Source: Methylosinus sp. H3A
GTDB taxonomy: Bacteria; Pseudomonadota; Alphaproteobacteria; Rhizobiales; Beijerinckiaceae
DNA length: 64,000 nt
Direction: 5' to 3'
Assembly: GCF_015709455.1 (NCBI RefSeq)
Contig: NZ_JADNQW010000005.1
Location: 2,906,501-2,970,500 of the forward strand
The notes below the pieces were generated by a model. That model searched no databases, was not told where the DNA came from, and saw only the letters and a program-made list of their open reading frames with translations. Shown here in pieces: positions 41,350 to 50,698 of the stretch. Made by a program: the position numbers and the translations under genes. Position 1 is the first letter of the stretch, and every line of letters begins with the position of its first letter.

Positions 41350-42755
41350 GACGCGTTTCACTCGTCGCTCTGGCGCTCGGCCTTTTCGCGCCCGCCGCGG
41401 CGTTCGGCGAGACGCTCTCCGGCGCTCTGGCGCGCGCCTATGAGATCAATCCGACGATCAACTCCGCGCGCGCCGGGCAGCGCGCCAATGACGAGAATGT
41501 GCCGCGCGCGCTCTCGCAATTCCGCCCGAGCGTGCGCGCCGACGCCTTTCTCGGCGTGGAGCGGCGGCGCTCGGTGCAAAAGTCCTTCGAATACGACAAT
41601 GGCAACTACCTCGAGCCGCTCTGGGTCGAGAGCATTCAGAACAATCGCGGCGGTCCGCCGCGCTCCGCCGTGCTCAGCGTCGAGCAGCCTTTGTTCGACG
41701 GATTTCGCACGCGCAACGCCGCGCTCTCCGCCGAAACCAATGTGCATGCGGGGCGCGAGCGGCTGCGCCTGCTCGAGCAGCGCGTGTTGTTCGAGGCGGT
41801 CGCCGTTTATATGAATGTGTTGCGCGACACGGCGGCGCTGCGCCTGCAGCAGAATCATGTCGCCGTGCTCGAGGAGCAATTGCGCCAGACCAAGGAGCGC
41901 TATGCGGCCGGCGAGATCACGCCGACCGATATCGCCCAGGCGGAGGCGCGGCTCTCCGCCGGCCGCTCGCAGGCGGCGACGGCGCGCGCCGAGCTCGACG
42001 CCAGCCTCGCGCGCTATGCGCAGATCATGGGCGCCGAGGCGAAGCGTCTCGCGCCCGCGGAGCCGATCGATCGTCTGCTGCCGAAGACGCGCGAGGCGGC
42101 CGAGCGCGTCGCGCTCACCGAGCATCCAGTGGTGCGCGCCGCCCAGCATGACGCCGAGGCCGCCGATCTCGACATAAGGGTGATCGAGAGCGATTTCCTG
42201 CCGAGCGTCTCGATGGTCGGCAAGGTGTACACGGAGTCCGACATCGACGGTCGCGGCAATCGCGCCCTCGGCGCGCAGCTGCTCGGCAAATTATCGGTGC
42301 CGATCTATTCCGGCGGCGGGACTTCGGCGCGGCTGCGTCAGGCCAAGGAGACGGCGGGACAGAAGAAATTCGACGTCGACGCCGCGCGCGCCGAGCTGAT
42401 GGCGCTGACCCGCGCCAATTGGGGAGGGCTGCAGGCCGCCAAGGCGCAGATCGCCGCCGCCAGCGCGCAGATCGCGGCGGCCGAGCGCGCGCTCGCGGGC
42501 GTGCGCGAGGAGGCCAAGGCCGGCAAGCGCACCACGCTGGAGATTTTGAACGCGCAGCAGGAGTTGCTCGGCGCACGCATGGCGCTCGTCGTCGCGCAGC
42601 GCGACCGTGTCGTCGCCTCTTACGCCGTGCTCGCCGCCATTGGACGTCTGTCGGCGCAACAGCTCGGCCTCGCCGTCACGGCCTATGACGCCTCTGCGCA
42701 TTTCGAGGCGGTGAAGGATTCCTGGGGCGGAATCGAAACGCCCGGCGGCCGCTGA
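41346..42755 (+). CDS. TolC-family outer-membrane channel protein
   Basis: This 469-residue exported protein has a signal peptide RRVSLVALALGLFAPAAAFG and two tandem OEP repeats with the TolC patterns ALARAYEINPTINSARAGQR, VLSVEQPLFDGFRTRNA, RYAAGEITPTDIAQAEARLS and VPIYSGGGTSARLRQAKE. The likeness is to TolC of type I secretion more than to CzcC. The start ATG overlaps the pump stop by 4 bases, so the three genes form one operon in the order B-A-C. A terminator hairpin spans its stop codon. Confidence 0.9.
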   Translation: MRRVSLVALALGLFAPAAAFGETLSGALARAYEINPTINSARAGQRANDENVPRALSQFRPSVRADAFLGVERRRSVQKSFEYDNGNYLEPLWVESIQNNRGGPPRSAVLSVEQPLFDGFRTRNAALSAETNVHAGRERLRLLEQRVLFEAVAVYMNVLRDTAALRLQQNHVAVLEEQLRQTKERYAAGEITPTDIAQAEARLSAGRSQAATARAELDASLARYAQIMGAEAKRLAPAEPIDRLLPKTREAAERVALTEHPVVRAAQHDAEAADLDIRVIESDFLPSVSMVGKVYTESDIDGRGNRALGAQLLGKLSVPIYSGGGTSARLRQAKETAGQKKFDVDAARAELMALTRANWGGLQAAKAQIAAASAQIAAAERALAGVREEAKAGKRTTLEILNAQQELLGARMALVVAQRDRVVASYAVLAAIGRLSAQQLGLAVTAYDASAHFEAVKDSWGGIETPGGR

Positions 42756-42774
42756 GAGCGACGCCGGGCGTTTT
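42739..42774 (+). terminator. Terminator of the metal efflux operon
   Basis: CGCCCGGCG (42739-42747) pairs with CGCCGGGCG (42762-42770), followed by TTTT. The tolC-like stop codon (42753-42755) lies in the loop. Confidence 0.75.
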
Positions 42775-42792
42775 GAATGCATGGTCCGAGAT

Positions 42793-42810
42793 GCGAGCCT
42801 CGAGGCTCGC
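42793..42810. terminator. Short hairpin between convergent genes
   Basis: GCGAGCC (42793-42799), loop TCGA, GGCTCGC (42804-42810), then AAATCCTTTT. It could be a second plus-strand terminator or end the minus-strand protease transcript. Confidence 0.5.
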
Positions 42811-42824
42811 AAATCCTTTTCCCG

Positions 42825-43787
42825 TCAGTCGCGGCCGGCGGAGCGGCGGTTGTCGCTCTCCGCGGCGGCCTTGTCGCCTTCGGCCGCCTTGTCGCCGGCC
42901 GGCGCGGCGCTCGCTGTCGCCGGGCTCGCCTCATGGCCAGCCGCGGCCAGCACCGCCTCGCGGAAGGCGCCTTCGACCGAGACGACGAAATTATAGTTCG
43001 TCGAGGAATAGGGCCCGACATGCGAGGGATCGTTGCTGCGCCAGCCGACGAGAATGGCGCCGAGTTTGACGCGCGGCTCGCCGGCGAGAACCGCTCCGCC
43101 GGAGGCGCCGTCGCCGGTGCCGCAGTCGAAGGCGAATTCGCGCGCGCCGCCCTTCAGCTGATTGGTCTGCGCGCGCAGGCGGCAGGCCTCGAAGGACATG
43201 GTCTCCGCGTCGCGCCAATCGGAGTGGCCGCGCGAGACGAATTCGACGGTCTGCTCGACGGCGATCTGATCGGCGAGATCATAGGGCTTCACATCGTCGA
43301 GCGGCTGCGCGAGGCGCGCCACCGCCCAATCATTGATCGCCTTGACCGCATAAGGCTTGGAGGCGCCGGCGACGATCGACGTCATGTCGACCGGAATGCG
43401 GCGCTTCTTGCCGTCGACCTCGGTGACGAATTGGCAGCTGCGCGCCCGCTTGGCGCCGCGCTCGTCGAAGAACACATGCGCCGCAGTGGTGACGACATTA
43501 TTGGCGAGCGTGAGCTGCCCGGCGCCATGCGCGCGGCCGCATTGGATGAGGCCGGAGGCGGCGTGCGCCTGCTTCAGCGACGCGGCGTCGAGCTTTTGAC
43601 GCACAGCGTATTGTTCGGCGTTGGCGCGACGCTCGGAGCCGAGCACCAGCACATTCGTCGGCTCGAACCGTGCAGCCGCGGAGAATTTCGCCTGCTGAGT
43701 GACGCCGGCTTCCGCCACGGAGGAGGAAAGGGGAGCGGCCGCCAAGCAAAGGGCGGCAGCGAAAAGACGGTATTCGACGTTCTTCAT
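42825..43787 (-). CDS. Exported trypsin-like serine protease
   Basis: This 320-residue protein has a signal peptide ending VAEAG. The chymotrypsin-fold catalytic triad is visible: H104 in VVTTAAHVFF, D153 in INDWAVARL, S229 in GDGASGGAVL. Cysteine pairs suggest disulfides in the periplasm. There is no PDZ domain, so it is not a DegP-type protease. The tail from about residue 285 is Ala/Asp/Lys-rich and disordered. It converges with the efflux operon and is divergent from the exported chorismate-lyase-like gene. Substrate unknown. Confidence 0.82.
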   Translation of the reverse strand: MKNVEYRLFAAALCLAAAPLSSSVAEAGVTQQAKFSAAARFEPTNVLVLGSERRANAEQYAVRQKLDAASLKQAHAASGLIQCGRAHGAGQLTLANNVVTTAAHVFFDERGAKRARSCQFVTEVDGKKRRIPVDMTSIVAGASKPYAVKAINDWAVARLAQPLDDVKPYDLADQIAVEQTVEFVSRGHSDWRDAETMSFEACRLRAQTNQLKGGAREFAFDCGTGDGASGGAVLAGEPRVKLGAILVGWRSNDPSHVGPYSSTNYNFVVSVEGAFREAVLAAAGHEASPATASAAPAGDKAAEGDKAAAESDNRRSAGRD

Positions 43788-44008
43788 TGCGTCCTCTTGT
43801 CTCGTTCGAGATCAGGACTATGCGAGGCCGTTGCGGTTCACAAGCTTAGCAATAAGCAAAAACACGGACTTCGCCGGAATACCTTCGAACCGTCACAGTG
43901 TCGCCACGCGCGGACGCGGCCGCCGCGAAATCGCCGTCGTCTGCGGCGCGCGACAACGTGGTTTTCTTGCGTTATTCACGCGCGATCACAGAGTCGAGGA
44001 GCGTTGCG

Positions 44009-44704
44009 ATGCGATCGATGATGAGACGAGCGGCTTTTGCGGGGCTCGCCATTTTGTCCGCAGCGGCGCCCACATGGGCGCGCGCGCCCTGGCCGGATGA
44101 TTTTATCGGCCGTCTCGAGGCGCTGGCGCTGGTCGAGACGTTGAATGCGGAGCTGCTCGCGGGCCGCAGCGCGACTTTGGTGCTGGAGAAATGGTGCGCC
44201 GATCATCATATGGCGGCGGAGCCGAAGATCGTCGCCCATGTCGCGGCGGGCGTCGCCGCGCCGCCGAGCGCCGAGCAACGCGAGCGACTGGCCGTCGGCG
44301 CCGAGGAGAAGGTGAAATATCGCCGCGTCTCGCTCGCCTGCGGCGAGCATACGCTCTCGGAAGCCGATAATTGGTATGTGCCCTCGCGCCTGACGCCCGA
44401 GATGAATCGCGCGCTGGAGACGAGCGACGCGCCTTTCGGTAAAGTGATCGCCCCGCTGCGGCCGTTCCGTCGCACATTCTCGGTGGAGATGCGTTGGTCG
44501 CCGCTGCCGGCAGGCTGGGAGGGCCAGACACGCGAGACGCTCATGAGCGAGCGGCCGAAGACGGCAGACCTCGATCCGCCTCATGCGCTGTTCGAGCATC
44601 GCGCCATCGTGCATGGCGGCGACGGCAAGCCGATCTCGGAAGTGCGCGAGACTTACACGAAGGAGATATTGGATTTCGACGCTGCGGCTGTCCGGGAGCG
44701 TTGA
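44009..44704 (+). CDS. Exported chorismate-lyase/UbiC-like protein
   Basis: This 231-residue protein has an N-terminal signal (MRSMMRRAAFAGLAILSAAA, ending TWARA). The body has the order of motifs seen in the UbiC/UTRA fold: VKYRRVSLACGEHTLSEADNWYVPSRLTP (in part), then DAPFGKVIAPL, then GGDGKPISEVRETYTKEIL. UbiC of E. coli has YWLREILLC, RTVVP, TPLGRYLF and KPLLLTELFLP in the same places. True UbiC is cytoplasmic and makes 4-hydroxybenzoate, so a signal peptide is odd. The catalytic arginine of UbiC (RTVVP) is not matched. The GAGG ribosome site supports the start at 44009. Treat the fold as likely and the activity as unknown. Confidence 0.6.
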   Translation: MRSMMRRAAFAGLAILSAAAPTWARAPWPDDFIGRLEALALVETLNAELLAGRSATLVLEKWCADHHMAAEPKIVAHVAAGVAAPPSAEQRERLAVGAEEKVKYRRVSLACGEHTLSEADNWYVPSRLTPEMNRALETSDAPFGKVIAPLRPFRRTFSVEMRWSPLPAGWEGQTRETLMSERPKTADLDPPHALFEHRAIVHGGDGKPISEVRETYTKEILDFDAAAVRER

Positions 44705-44743
44705 GAGGTTCGGGAAGCGCCCCCTCTGTCCAGCGCTTCTACC

Positions 44744-45808
44744 TCACTCTCCCTCTTCATCCCCGTCGAACAATCCGAACTGCGCCGCGGGCCGCGTCGG
44801 CTCGGCGAGGCCCAAATGGCGGAAGGCGTGTGGCGTCAGCAGGCGGCCGCGCGGCGTGCGCTGGAGAAAACCCTGCTGCAATAAAAACGGCTCGATAATG
44901 TCCTCGATCGCGTCGCGCGGCTCGGAGAGCGCGGCGGCGATCGTCTCGATGCCCACCGGGCCGCCGCCGAAATTGACGGCCACCATTTCGAGATAGCGGC
45001 GATCCATCACATCGAGCCCGATGCTGTCGACCTCGAGCAGAGCCAGCGAGCGGTCGGCGAGCTCGCGCGTGACTTGCCCTGCATTCTCGACGATGGCGAA
45101 ATCGCGCACGCGCCGTAAGAGCCGGCCGGCGATGCGCGGCGTACCGCGCGAGCGCCGCGCGATCTCGCGCGCGCCATCCTCGCTCATGGACACGCCGAGC
45201 ACGCGCGCGCCGCGTCGCACGATCAGCTCCAGCTCCTCCGCCGTGTAGAAGTTCAGCCGTACCGGAATGCCGAAGCGATCACGTAGCGGCGTCGTCAGCA
45301 GGCCGGCGCGCGTCGTCGCGCCGACGAGGGTGAATTTGGCGAGATCGATCTTCACCGAGCGCGCCGCGGGGCCTTCGCCGATGATGAGATCGAGCTGAAA
45401 ATCCTCCATGGCGGGATAAAGGATTTCCTCCACCGCCGGATTGAGGCGGTGAATCTCGTCGATGAACAGCACGTCGCGCGGCTCGAGGTTGGTGAGCTGC
45501 GCCGCGAGATCGCCGGCCTTGGCGATGACCGGGCCGGAGGTGGAGCGGAAATTCACGCCGAGCTCGCGGGCGACGATCTGCGCCAGCGTCGTCTTGCCGA
45601 GGCCGGGCGGGCCGACGAACAGCACATGGTCGAGCGCCTCGCCGCGCGTCTTGGCGGCCTCGATGAAGATTTTGAGATTTTTACGCGCCGCCTCCTGGCC
45701 GGTGAAATCGCCGAGCGAGAGCGGACGCAGCGAGAGGTCCGGATCGTCGTCGCGTTGTTCGGGCGTCACCAGCCGGCGAGGAGGGGTGGTCAAAGAATCG
45801 GGCTCCAA
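44744..45808 (-). CDS. ruvB: Holliday junction branch migration helicase RuvB
   Basis: This 354-residue AAA+ motor drives branch migration of Holliday junctions with Ruv[13 protein letters not shown] starts the family domain, [15 protein letters not shown] is Walker [17 protein letters not shown]alker B, and [18 protein letters not shown] sensor 1/arginine finger. The C-terminal winged helix [22 protein letters not shown] is present. ruvC and ruvA, which usually accompany it, are not beside it in this window; upstream is a divergent Uma2 gene. Confidence 0.97.
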   Translation of the reverse strand: MEPDSLTTPPRRLVTPEQRDDDPDLSLRPLSLGDFTGQEAARKNLKIFIEAAKTRGEALDHVLFVGPPGLGKTTLAQIVARELGVNFRSTSGPVIAKAGDLAAQLTNLEPRDVLFIDEIHRLNPAVEEILYPAMEDFQLDLIIGEGPAARSVKIDLAKFTLVGATTRAGLLTTPLRDRFGIPVRLNFYTAEELELIVRRGARVLGVSMSEDGAREIARRSRGTPRIAGRLLRRVRDFAIVENAGQVTRELADRSLALLEVDSIGLDVMDRRYLEMVAVNFGGGPVGIETIAAALSEPRDAIEDIIEPFLLQQGFLQRTPRGRLLTPHAFRHLGLAEPTRPAAQFGLFDGDEEGE

Positions 45809-45866
45809 TTGTGTCGGATGCGCGGGGCAGGGCGTTATGCTAGACTATCCGTGAGGAGAAAAGCCC

Positions 45867-46451
45867 GTGAGCCGCCTCTCGTCGCAATATGAGTATATGT
45901 CCCTCGACGATTTCGAGGAACTTCTCGCCGACAAGCCCGCCGATGAAAAATGGGAGCTGATCGGCGGCCGCGTCGTCCGCATGATGGTCGGCGCACGATG
46001 GGAGCATAATTACATCATCCAGAACCTCTCGACCGGCGTTCGCGAGAGGCTTCGGGCGAATGGGTCGTCGTGCCGGACATTGATCGAGAGCTTCCGGCTG
46101 CGAGACGCCCCGATGGAATCGTCGATGCTGCCCGACGTGATCGTGCATTGCCGTCCGCTCGAGCCCGGCGCGGCGTCGCTGAACGATCCGACCGTCCTCG
46201 TCGAGGTCATGTCCGAAGGCAGCAAGGCGCGCGACCGTTTCGAGAAATGGGCCGTCTATCAGAAGCTGCCGAGCCTGCGCCATTACGTGCTGGTCGAGCG
46301 CGACCGGGCGCATATAGAGACCTTCGACCGCGCGGGCGAGGTCTGGGCCGGCGTGCGCATTCTCGACGGTCTGGAGGCGGAGCTCGATCTTCCGGCGATC
46401 GGGGTGAGCGTGCCGCTCGCGGAAATCTATCGGGATGTGATCTCGGCCTGA
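45867..46451 (+). CDS. Uma2-family PD-(D/E)XK nuclease
   Basis: This 194-residue protein has MSLDDFEELLADKPADEKWELIGGRVVRM (in part) at the start, LPDVIVHC with the metal-binding aspartate, and VLVEVMSEGSKARDRFEKWAVYQ with the Glu and Lys/Arg-rich active-site helix of Uma2 restriction endonuclease-like proteins. The start is GTG at 45867. Such genes are numerous in cyanobacteria and in some proteobacteria, and their role is unproven; mobile or defence functions are suspected. It lies divergent from ruvB and converges with the transglutaminase-like gene, 3 bases apart. Confidence 0.85.
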   Translation: MSRLSSQYEYMSLDDFEELLADKPADEKWELIGGRVVRMMVGARWEHNYIIQNLSTGVRERLRANGSSCRTLIESFRLRDAPMESSMLPDVIVHCRPLEPGAASLNDPTVLVEVMSEGSKARDRFEKWAVYQKLPSLRHYVLVERDRAHIETFDRAGEVWAGVRILDGLEAELDLPAIGVSVPLAEIYRDVISA

Positions 46452-46454
46452 GCC

Positions 46455-47093
46455 TCACCGCGCGCCCACGCGCCGCCGCGTCTCGATCGCGACCCAAACA
46501 TTCGGGTCTTCCTGCGACTGGCGCTTCACGAAGCGATAGCCGGTCGCCTCCCACGGCCTCACCTCGTCGGTGAGATTGTCGAGAATGAAATCGCCCCGGC
46601 TCGTCCGCGCGGTCAGAACGGCGTGGCCCTGGTCGTTCTTGTCGCGCACGATCGTCATGAGCAGCGCCTGGCGCGGAAAGCCCATTTCCATCAGCAGCCG
46701 GCGCTTCTGTAGCGCATAGATTTTGCAGTCACCCTTGCCGTCGGTGGGATAGTCCCAATGATCGGCGATCGTGCCCCAATGCTCGAGATTGGAGAGCGGC
46801 TGGATCGACGCGTTCACCTCACGATTGATCTCGTTCAGCCGCGCCCACGCCTCGCGGGAAAGCTCGAGGTCGGCTGCGGGCAGGACCGTCTGCCGACACT
46901 CCTGCGGCTGGCGTCCGCAGAAATCCATCCAGCCATAGGGGATGGAGGTAGGCTCCCCGGCGCCGGCGAAGCTCGCGCGCGGGACTTCGGCCCTGGCGGC
47001 GGCGGCGCCGAACTCGGCCCTGGCGGCGGAAGCGCCGAAGACGACGAGCGCCAAAGCGAGCGGACTCAAGACGCGAATGAGAAAATAGACCAC
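46455..47093 (-). CDS. Bacterial transglutaminase-like cysteine protease (BTLCP)
   Basis: This 212-residue exported protein has a signal region MVYFLIRVLSPLALALVVFG. The transglutaminase-like catalytic triad is C123 (GKGDCKIYAL), H157 (QGHAVL) and D172 (FILDNL), in the spacing of BTLCP proteins, which are characteristic of alphaproteobacteria. IPYGWMDFCGRQPQEC at the start of the mature part is also family-like. In some relatives a LapG-like role in cleaving adhesins is known; here there is no LapD/LapA neighbour. Function is therefore inferred only as periplasmic proteolysis. Confidence 0.85.
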   Translation of the reverse strand: MVYFLIRVLSPLALALVVFGASAARAEFGAAAARAEVPRASFAGAGEPTSIPYGWMDFCGRQPQECRQTVLPAADLELSREAWARLNEINREVNASIQPLSNLEHWGTIADHWDYPTDGKGDCKIYALQKRRLLMEMGFPRQALLMTIVRDKNDQGHAVLTARTSRGDFILDNLTDEVRPWEATGYRFVKRQSQEDPNVWVAIETRRRVGAR

Positions 47094-47177
47094 GCGACCC
47101 CCCGAAACTCAGGCGGGGAGCGTGGAGGCGCCCCGCCGTCGGGGGTGAGAATGCGCGCGCCCTTTTGCCCGCCCGCC

Positions 47178-47195
47178 AATCCGAATGCTCGGATT
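47178..47195. other. Small stem-loop upstream of the bicupin gene
   Basis: AATCCGA (47178-47184), ATGC, TCGGATT (47189-47195), followed by TTAT. It sits in the divergent spacer, about 100 bases upstream of the bicupin start. It may be a protein-binding palindrome. Confidence 0.35.
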
Positions 47196-47298
47196 TTATC
47201 GATCGCGCGTTTTTTGCCGCGCCGTTGACCCTCGTCCGGTGGGCGCAATCTGAGAGGAGCGGTCGCCTTCCCCCTTGTTCCAGCGGAGAAAGAACCAC

Positions 47299-48513
47299 AT
47301 GGCCACGGCATCGAAACGCGAGACGATCGCGAGACGTCCGGTCCCCTCCTTCGGCAATCCCGATCTGCCGCCCCAGGGCGCGATCAACGCGCAGAACAAG
47401 GCGAGCCTCACCGATCCTGGACCGCACAGCGAGGCGCTCGGCGGGCAATTCCCCTCGGCGCAGTTTCCGCCGCCGACCGACGTCAGCGACATGCCCATGT
47501 TCTGGGCCTCGTTCAACAATGCCCCCAAGCGCGTGCAGAACGGCGGATGGGCGCGGCAGGTCACGCAATATGATTTCGCCATCGCCGAGGAGATTTCCGG
47601 CGTCGATATGCGGCTCACCGCCGGCGGGATAAGGGAGATGCATTGGCATCTCGCCGCCGAATGGGGCTATGTCTCCTATGGCTCCTGCCGCGTCACCGTG
47701 CTCGACGATCAGGGCCGGGCCTATGTCTCCGACGTGAAGGAGGGGGACATTTGGTATTTCCCGGCCGGCCAGCCGCATTCACTGCAGGGGCTGGGGCCGG
47801 ACGGCTGCGAGTTCCTGCTCTGTTTCGACGACGGAAAGGCGACCGAATACAATACTTTGCTGGTGACCGACTGGATTGCGCACACACCGCCCGAAATTCT
47901 CGCCGCCAATTTCGGCCTGCCGGCCGAGACCTTCGCCAATATACCGCTGAATCAGCTCTATATTTTTCAAGGGGAGGTTCCGGGCCCCCTGGCCGCCGAC
48001 CAGGCCTCCGCCGCCGGAGCGGAGGGGGCGCCGCCCTATCCCTACACCTTCTCGCTGAAGGCGAGCGCCGCCGCCATAAAGACGAAAGGCGGCGAGGTGC
48101 GCGTCGCCGACAGCGACAATTTCAAAGTCTCGTCGACGATCGCCGCGGCGCTGGTCACGCTCGCGCCCGGCGCGCTGCGCGAGATGCATTGGCATCCCAA
48201 TGGCGACGAGTGGCAATATTGGCTCGAGGGCCATGGCCGCATGACGGTCTTCGACGCCGGGCCCAAGGCGGTGACCCAGGATTTCCACGCCGGCGACATC
48301 GGCTATGTGAAGCGCGCCCATGGCCATTACGTGCAGAATGTCGGCGATGGCGAGCTGAAATTCCTCGAGGTTTTCCGGGCCGCGCATTTTCGCGACGTCT
48401 CGCTCGTCGATTGGCTGACCCATACGCCGCCGGCCATGGTCGCCCAGCATCTCGACATAGACGAGGCGACCATCGCCAAATTCCCGCGCGGCAAGCCGAT
48501 CATCATGCCCTGA
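47299..48513 (+). CDS. Oxalate decarboxylase-type bicupin
   Basis: This 404-residue protein has two cupin domains. Each carries an HxH...E...H metal site: [11 protein letters not shown] with QPHSLQG, and [12 protein letters not shown] with AHGHYVQN. The general layout, including [18 protein letters not shown] and [13 protein letters not shown], is that of Mn-dependent oxalate decarboxylase, which turns oxalate to formate and CO2. In the lid region ([11 protein letters not shown]) the reference SENST loop reads TEYNT, with its Glu kept. That Glu is essential for decarboxylase rather than oxidase activity. There is no signal peptide. The ATG at 47299 gives the best start. In a formate-using organism the product could feed C1 metabolism; this is inference. 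Confidence 0.88.
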   Translation: MATASKRETIARRPVPSFGNPDLPPQGAINAQNKASLTDPGPHSEALGGQFPSAQFPPPTDVSDMPMFWASFNNAPKRVQNGGWARQVTQYDFAIAEEISGVDMRLTAGGIREMHWHLAAEWGYVSYGSCRVTVLDDQGRAYVSDVKEGDIWYFPAGQPHSLQGLGPDGCEFLLCFDDGKATEYNTLLVTDWIAHTPPEILAANFGLPAETFANIPLNQLYIFQGEVPGPLAADQASAAGAEGAPPYPYTFSLKASAAAIKTKGGEVRVADSDNFKVSSTIAAALVTLAPGALREMHWHPNGDEWQYWLEGHGRMTVFDAGPKAVTQDFHAGDIGYVKRAHGHYVQNVGDGELKFLEVFRAAHFRDVSLVDWLTHTPPAMVAQHLDIDEATIAKFPRGKPIIMP

Positions 48514-48671
48514 GGGCGGAGGTATTATTATACCTTTCACGGATATCGCCGGGAAAAGCAGGGGTTTTGGGCGCCGATCGGCGCCCGATTCCGTTTGACA
48601 GGGAGGCGTGGCTCGCTTATCACGCCCCATCCCACGGGCGCAGACCCGAGAAAAACGGAAATAGCTCTCCC

Positions 48672-49160
48672 ATGTTTGGCAAGACCTATTCGGCGAAGCC
48701 CGCCGAAGTGCAGAAGAAATGGGTGCTGATCGACGCCAAGGGCCTCGTCGTCGGCCGCCTCGCCAGCCTGATCGCGCTGCGTCTGCGCGGTAAGCACAAA
48801 GCGACCTTCACCCCCCATGTCGACGACGGCGACAACATCATCGTCGTCAACGCCGACAAGGTGATCCTGACCGGCCGCAAGCGCGAGCAGAAGGTCTATT
48901 ATCACCATACGGGCTTCCCGGGCGGCATCAAGGAGCGCTCGGCCAAGTTCATCCTCGAAGGGCGCTTCCCGGAGCGCGTCGTCGAGAAGGCGGTGCAGCG
49001 CATGCTGCCGCGCGGCCCGCTCGGCCGCAAGCAGCTCGGCAATCTGCGCGTCTACAAGGGGCCGGAGCATCCGCACGTCGCGCAGACCCCGGAGCCGCTC
49101 GACGTCGCCGCCCTCAATCCCAAGAATGCCCGCAACGGCAAGAACGCTAAGAGCGCCTGA
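48672..49160 (+). CDS. rplM: 50S ribosomal protein L13
   Basis: This 162-residue large-subunit protein needed early in 50S assembly starts [17 protein letters not shown] and includes [19 protein letters not shown] and [12 protein letters not shown], typical of L13. The C-terminus is extended by a short Asn/Ala/Lys tail ([14 protein letters not shown]). It forms the conserved pair with rpsI, 2 bases downstream. Confidence 0.97.
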   Translation: MFGKTYSAKPAEVQKKWVLIDAKGLVVGRLASLIALRLRGKHKATFTPHVDDGDNIIVVNADKVILTGRKREQKVYYHHTGFPGGIKERSAKFILEGRFPERVVEKAVQRMLPRGPLGRKQLGNLRVYKGPEHPHVAQTPEPLDVAALNPKNARNGKNAKSA

Positions 49161-49162
49161 CC

Positions 49163-49645
49163 ATGGCCGAGACCACGCTTTCCTCTCTCTCCGAGCTCAA
49201 TCAGGCTGCGGTCGCGGCAGCTTCCGACGCGCCGAAATATGAGCAGAAGCTCGACAAATACGGCCGCGCCTACGCTACCGGCAAGCGCAAGAACGCCGTG
49301 GCGCGCGTGTGGATCAAGCCGGGCACCGGCAAGATCACCGTGAACGGCCGCGACATCGCCGTCTATTTCGCGCGTCCGGTGCTGCGTATGCTGCTGCAGC
49401 AGCCGCTCGGCGTCGCCAATCGCGTCGGCCAATACGACCTCGTCGTCTCGGTCGCCGGCGGGGGCCTCTCCGGCCAGGCCGGCGCGGTGCGTCATGGTCT
49501 TGCAAAGGCGCTCACCCATTATGAGCCCGAGCTCCGCACGGCGCTGAAGCGCGAGGGCTTCTTGACCCGCGACTCGCGCGTGGTCGAGCGTAAGAAATAC
49601 GGCAAGCGCAAAGCCCGCCGCAGCTTCCAGTTCTCGAAGCGCTGA
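49163..49645 (+). CDS. rpsI: 30S ribosomal protein S9
   Basis: This 160-residue small-subunit protein has a C-terminus ([17 protein letters not shown]) that reaches the P-site t[21 protein letters not shown] and [19 protein letters not shown] are family motifs. An N-terminal extension of about 30 residues ([17 protein letters not shown]) is seen in other alphaproteobacteria. A strong terminator follows; argC lies beyond it. Confidence 0.97.
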   Translation: MAETTLSSLSELNQAAVAAASDAPKYEQKLDKYGRAYATGKRKNAVARVWIKPGTGKITVNGRDIAVYFARPVLRMLLQQPLGVANRVGQYDLVVSVAGGGLSGQAGAVRHGLAKALTHYEPELRTALKREGFLTRDSRVVERKKYGKRKARRSFQFSKR

Positions 49646-49672
49646 TTATTTTTCGATCGGCGATCGACTACG

Positions 49673-49697
49673 AAGGGCGGCGCGAGCCGCCCTTTTT
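49673..49697 (+). terminator. Terminator after rpsI
   Basis: AAGGGCGGC (49673-49681), loop GCGA, GCCGCCCTT (49686-49694), then more T residues. It separates the ribosomal pair from argC. Confidence 0.9.
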
Positions 49698-49729
49698 ATT
49701 TGTCTCCTCGGGGATCGGAACGAAGACCA

Positions 49730-50650
49730 ATGGCGAAAATCTTCATCGACGGCGACGCCGGCACCACGGGCCTGGAAATTCGCGAGAAGCTCGCGGGCGA
49801 AAAGACGATCGAGCTCGTCTCCATTGCGCCCGAGCTGCGCAAGGAGGTTTCCGCCAAGCGCGACATTCTCGCGCGCGTCGATATCGCCATCCTCTGCCTG
49901 CCGGACGCCGCCGCCAAGGAGACGGTCGCGCTTGCCGATGAATTGGGCGATGCGGGCCCGCGCATTCTCGACGCCTCGACGGCGCATCGCGTCGCGCCCG
50001 GCTGGACCTATGGCTTTCCCGAGCTCGCGCCCGGCCAGGCCGCGGCGATCCGCGGCGCGCGTCGCGTCGCCAATCCCGGCTGCTATGCGACGGGCGCGAT
50101 CTCGCTGCTGCGACCGCTCGTCGACGCGGGCCTGATCGCGCCTCAGGAGAAGCTCACGATCAACGCCGTCTCCGGCTATTCCGGCGGCGGCAAGCAGATG
50201 ATCGAGGCTTACGAGAAAGGCGAGGCGCCGGCTTTCGAGCTGTATGGCCTTTCGCTCGAGCACAAGCATTTGCCGGAGATCGCCGCCTATTCGCGCCTTG
50301 CTTCGGCGCCCTTGTTCGTTCCCTCGGTCGGCAATTTCCGCCAGGGCATGCTGGTCTCGATTCCGCTCGCGCTCGATGCGCTGTTCGCTCGGCCGCGCGC
50401 GGTCGATCTCGAGGCGGCGCTGGCGCGGCATTACGCGGGCGCGGCTCATGTGCGCGTCGTTCCGGCGCCGAAGTCGGGACGTCTCGATCCGCTCGCCTTG
50501 AACGGAACCAATGATCTCGAAATCTTCGTCTTCGCGCATGAGGAGCGGCGTCATGCGTTGCTCGTCGCGCGTCTCGACAATCTCGGCAAAGGCGCGTCGG
50601 GCGCCGCCGTACAGAATCTATCGTTGATGCTGTCGGAGCAGGTGAGCTGA
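49730..50650 (+). CDS. argC: N-acetyl-gamma-glutamyl-phosphate reductase (type 2)
   Basis: This 306-residue arginine-biosynthesis enzyme reduces N-acetylglutamyl phosphate with NADPH. IDGDAGTTGLEI is the cofactor motif, and VANPGCYATGAI contains the catalytic cysteine. The shorter type 2 form (about 310 residues) is usual next to rplM-rpsI in alphaproteobacteria. The ATG at 49730 gives MAKIFIDGDAG, the normal start. Confidence 0.95.
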   Translation: MAKIFIDGDAGTTGLEIREKLAGEKTIELVSIAPELRKEVSAKRDILARVDIAILCLPDAAAKETVALADELGDAGPRILDASTAHRVAPGWTYGFPELAPGQAAAIRGARRVANPGCYATGAISLLRPLVDAGLIAPQEKLTINAVSGYSGGGKQMIEAYEKGEAPAFELYGLSLEHKHLPEIAAYSRLASAPLFVPSVGNFRQGMLVSIPLALDALFARPRAVDLEAALARHYAGAAHVRVVPAPKSGRLDPLALNGTNDLEIFVFAHEERRHALLVARLDNLGKGASGAAVQNLSLMLSEQVS

Positions 50651-50698
50651 CTTCATCCGACCGCGCCGAACGATAGGCGCGGTTTTGAATGTTCGACC

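Noticed and set aside
47299..48513. Germin-like or mannose-6-phosphate isomerase-type cupin
   Set aside because: Two complete metal sites and the VTDW...HTPPE pattern favour oxalate decarboxylase-type bicupins.
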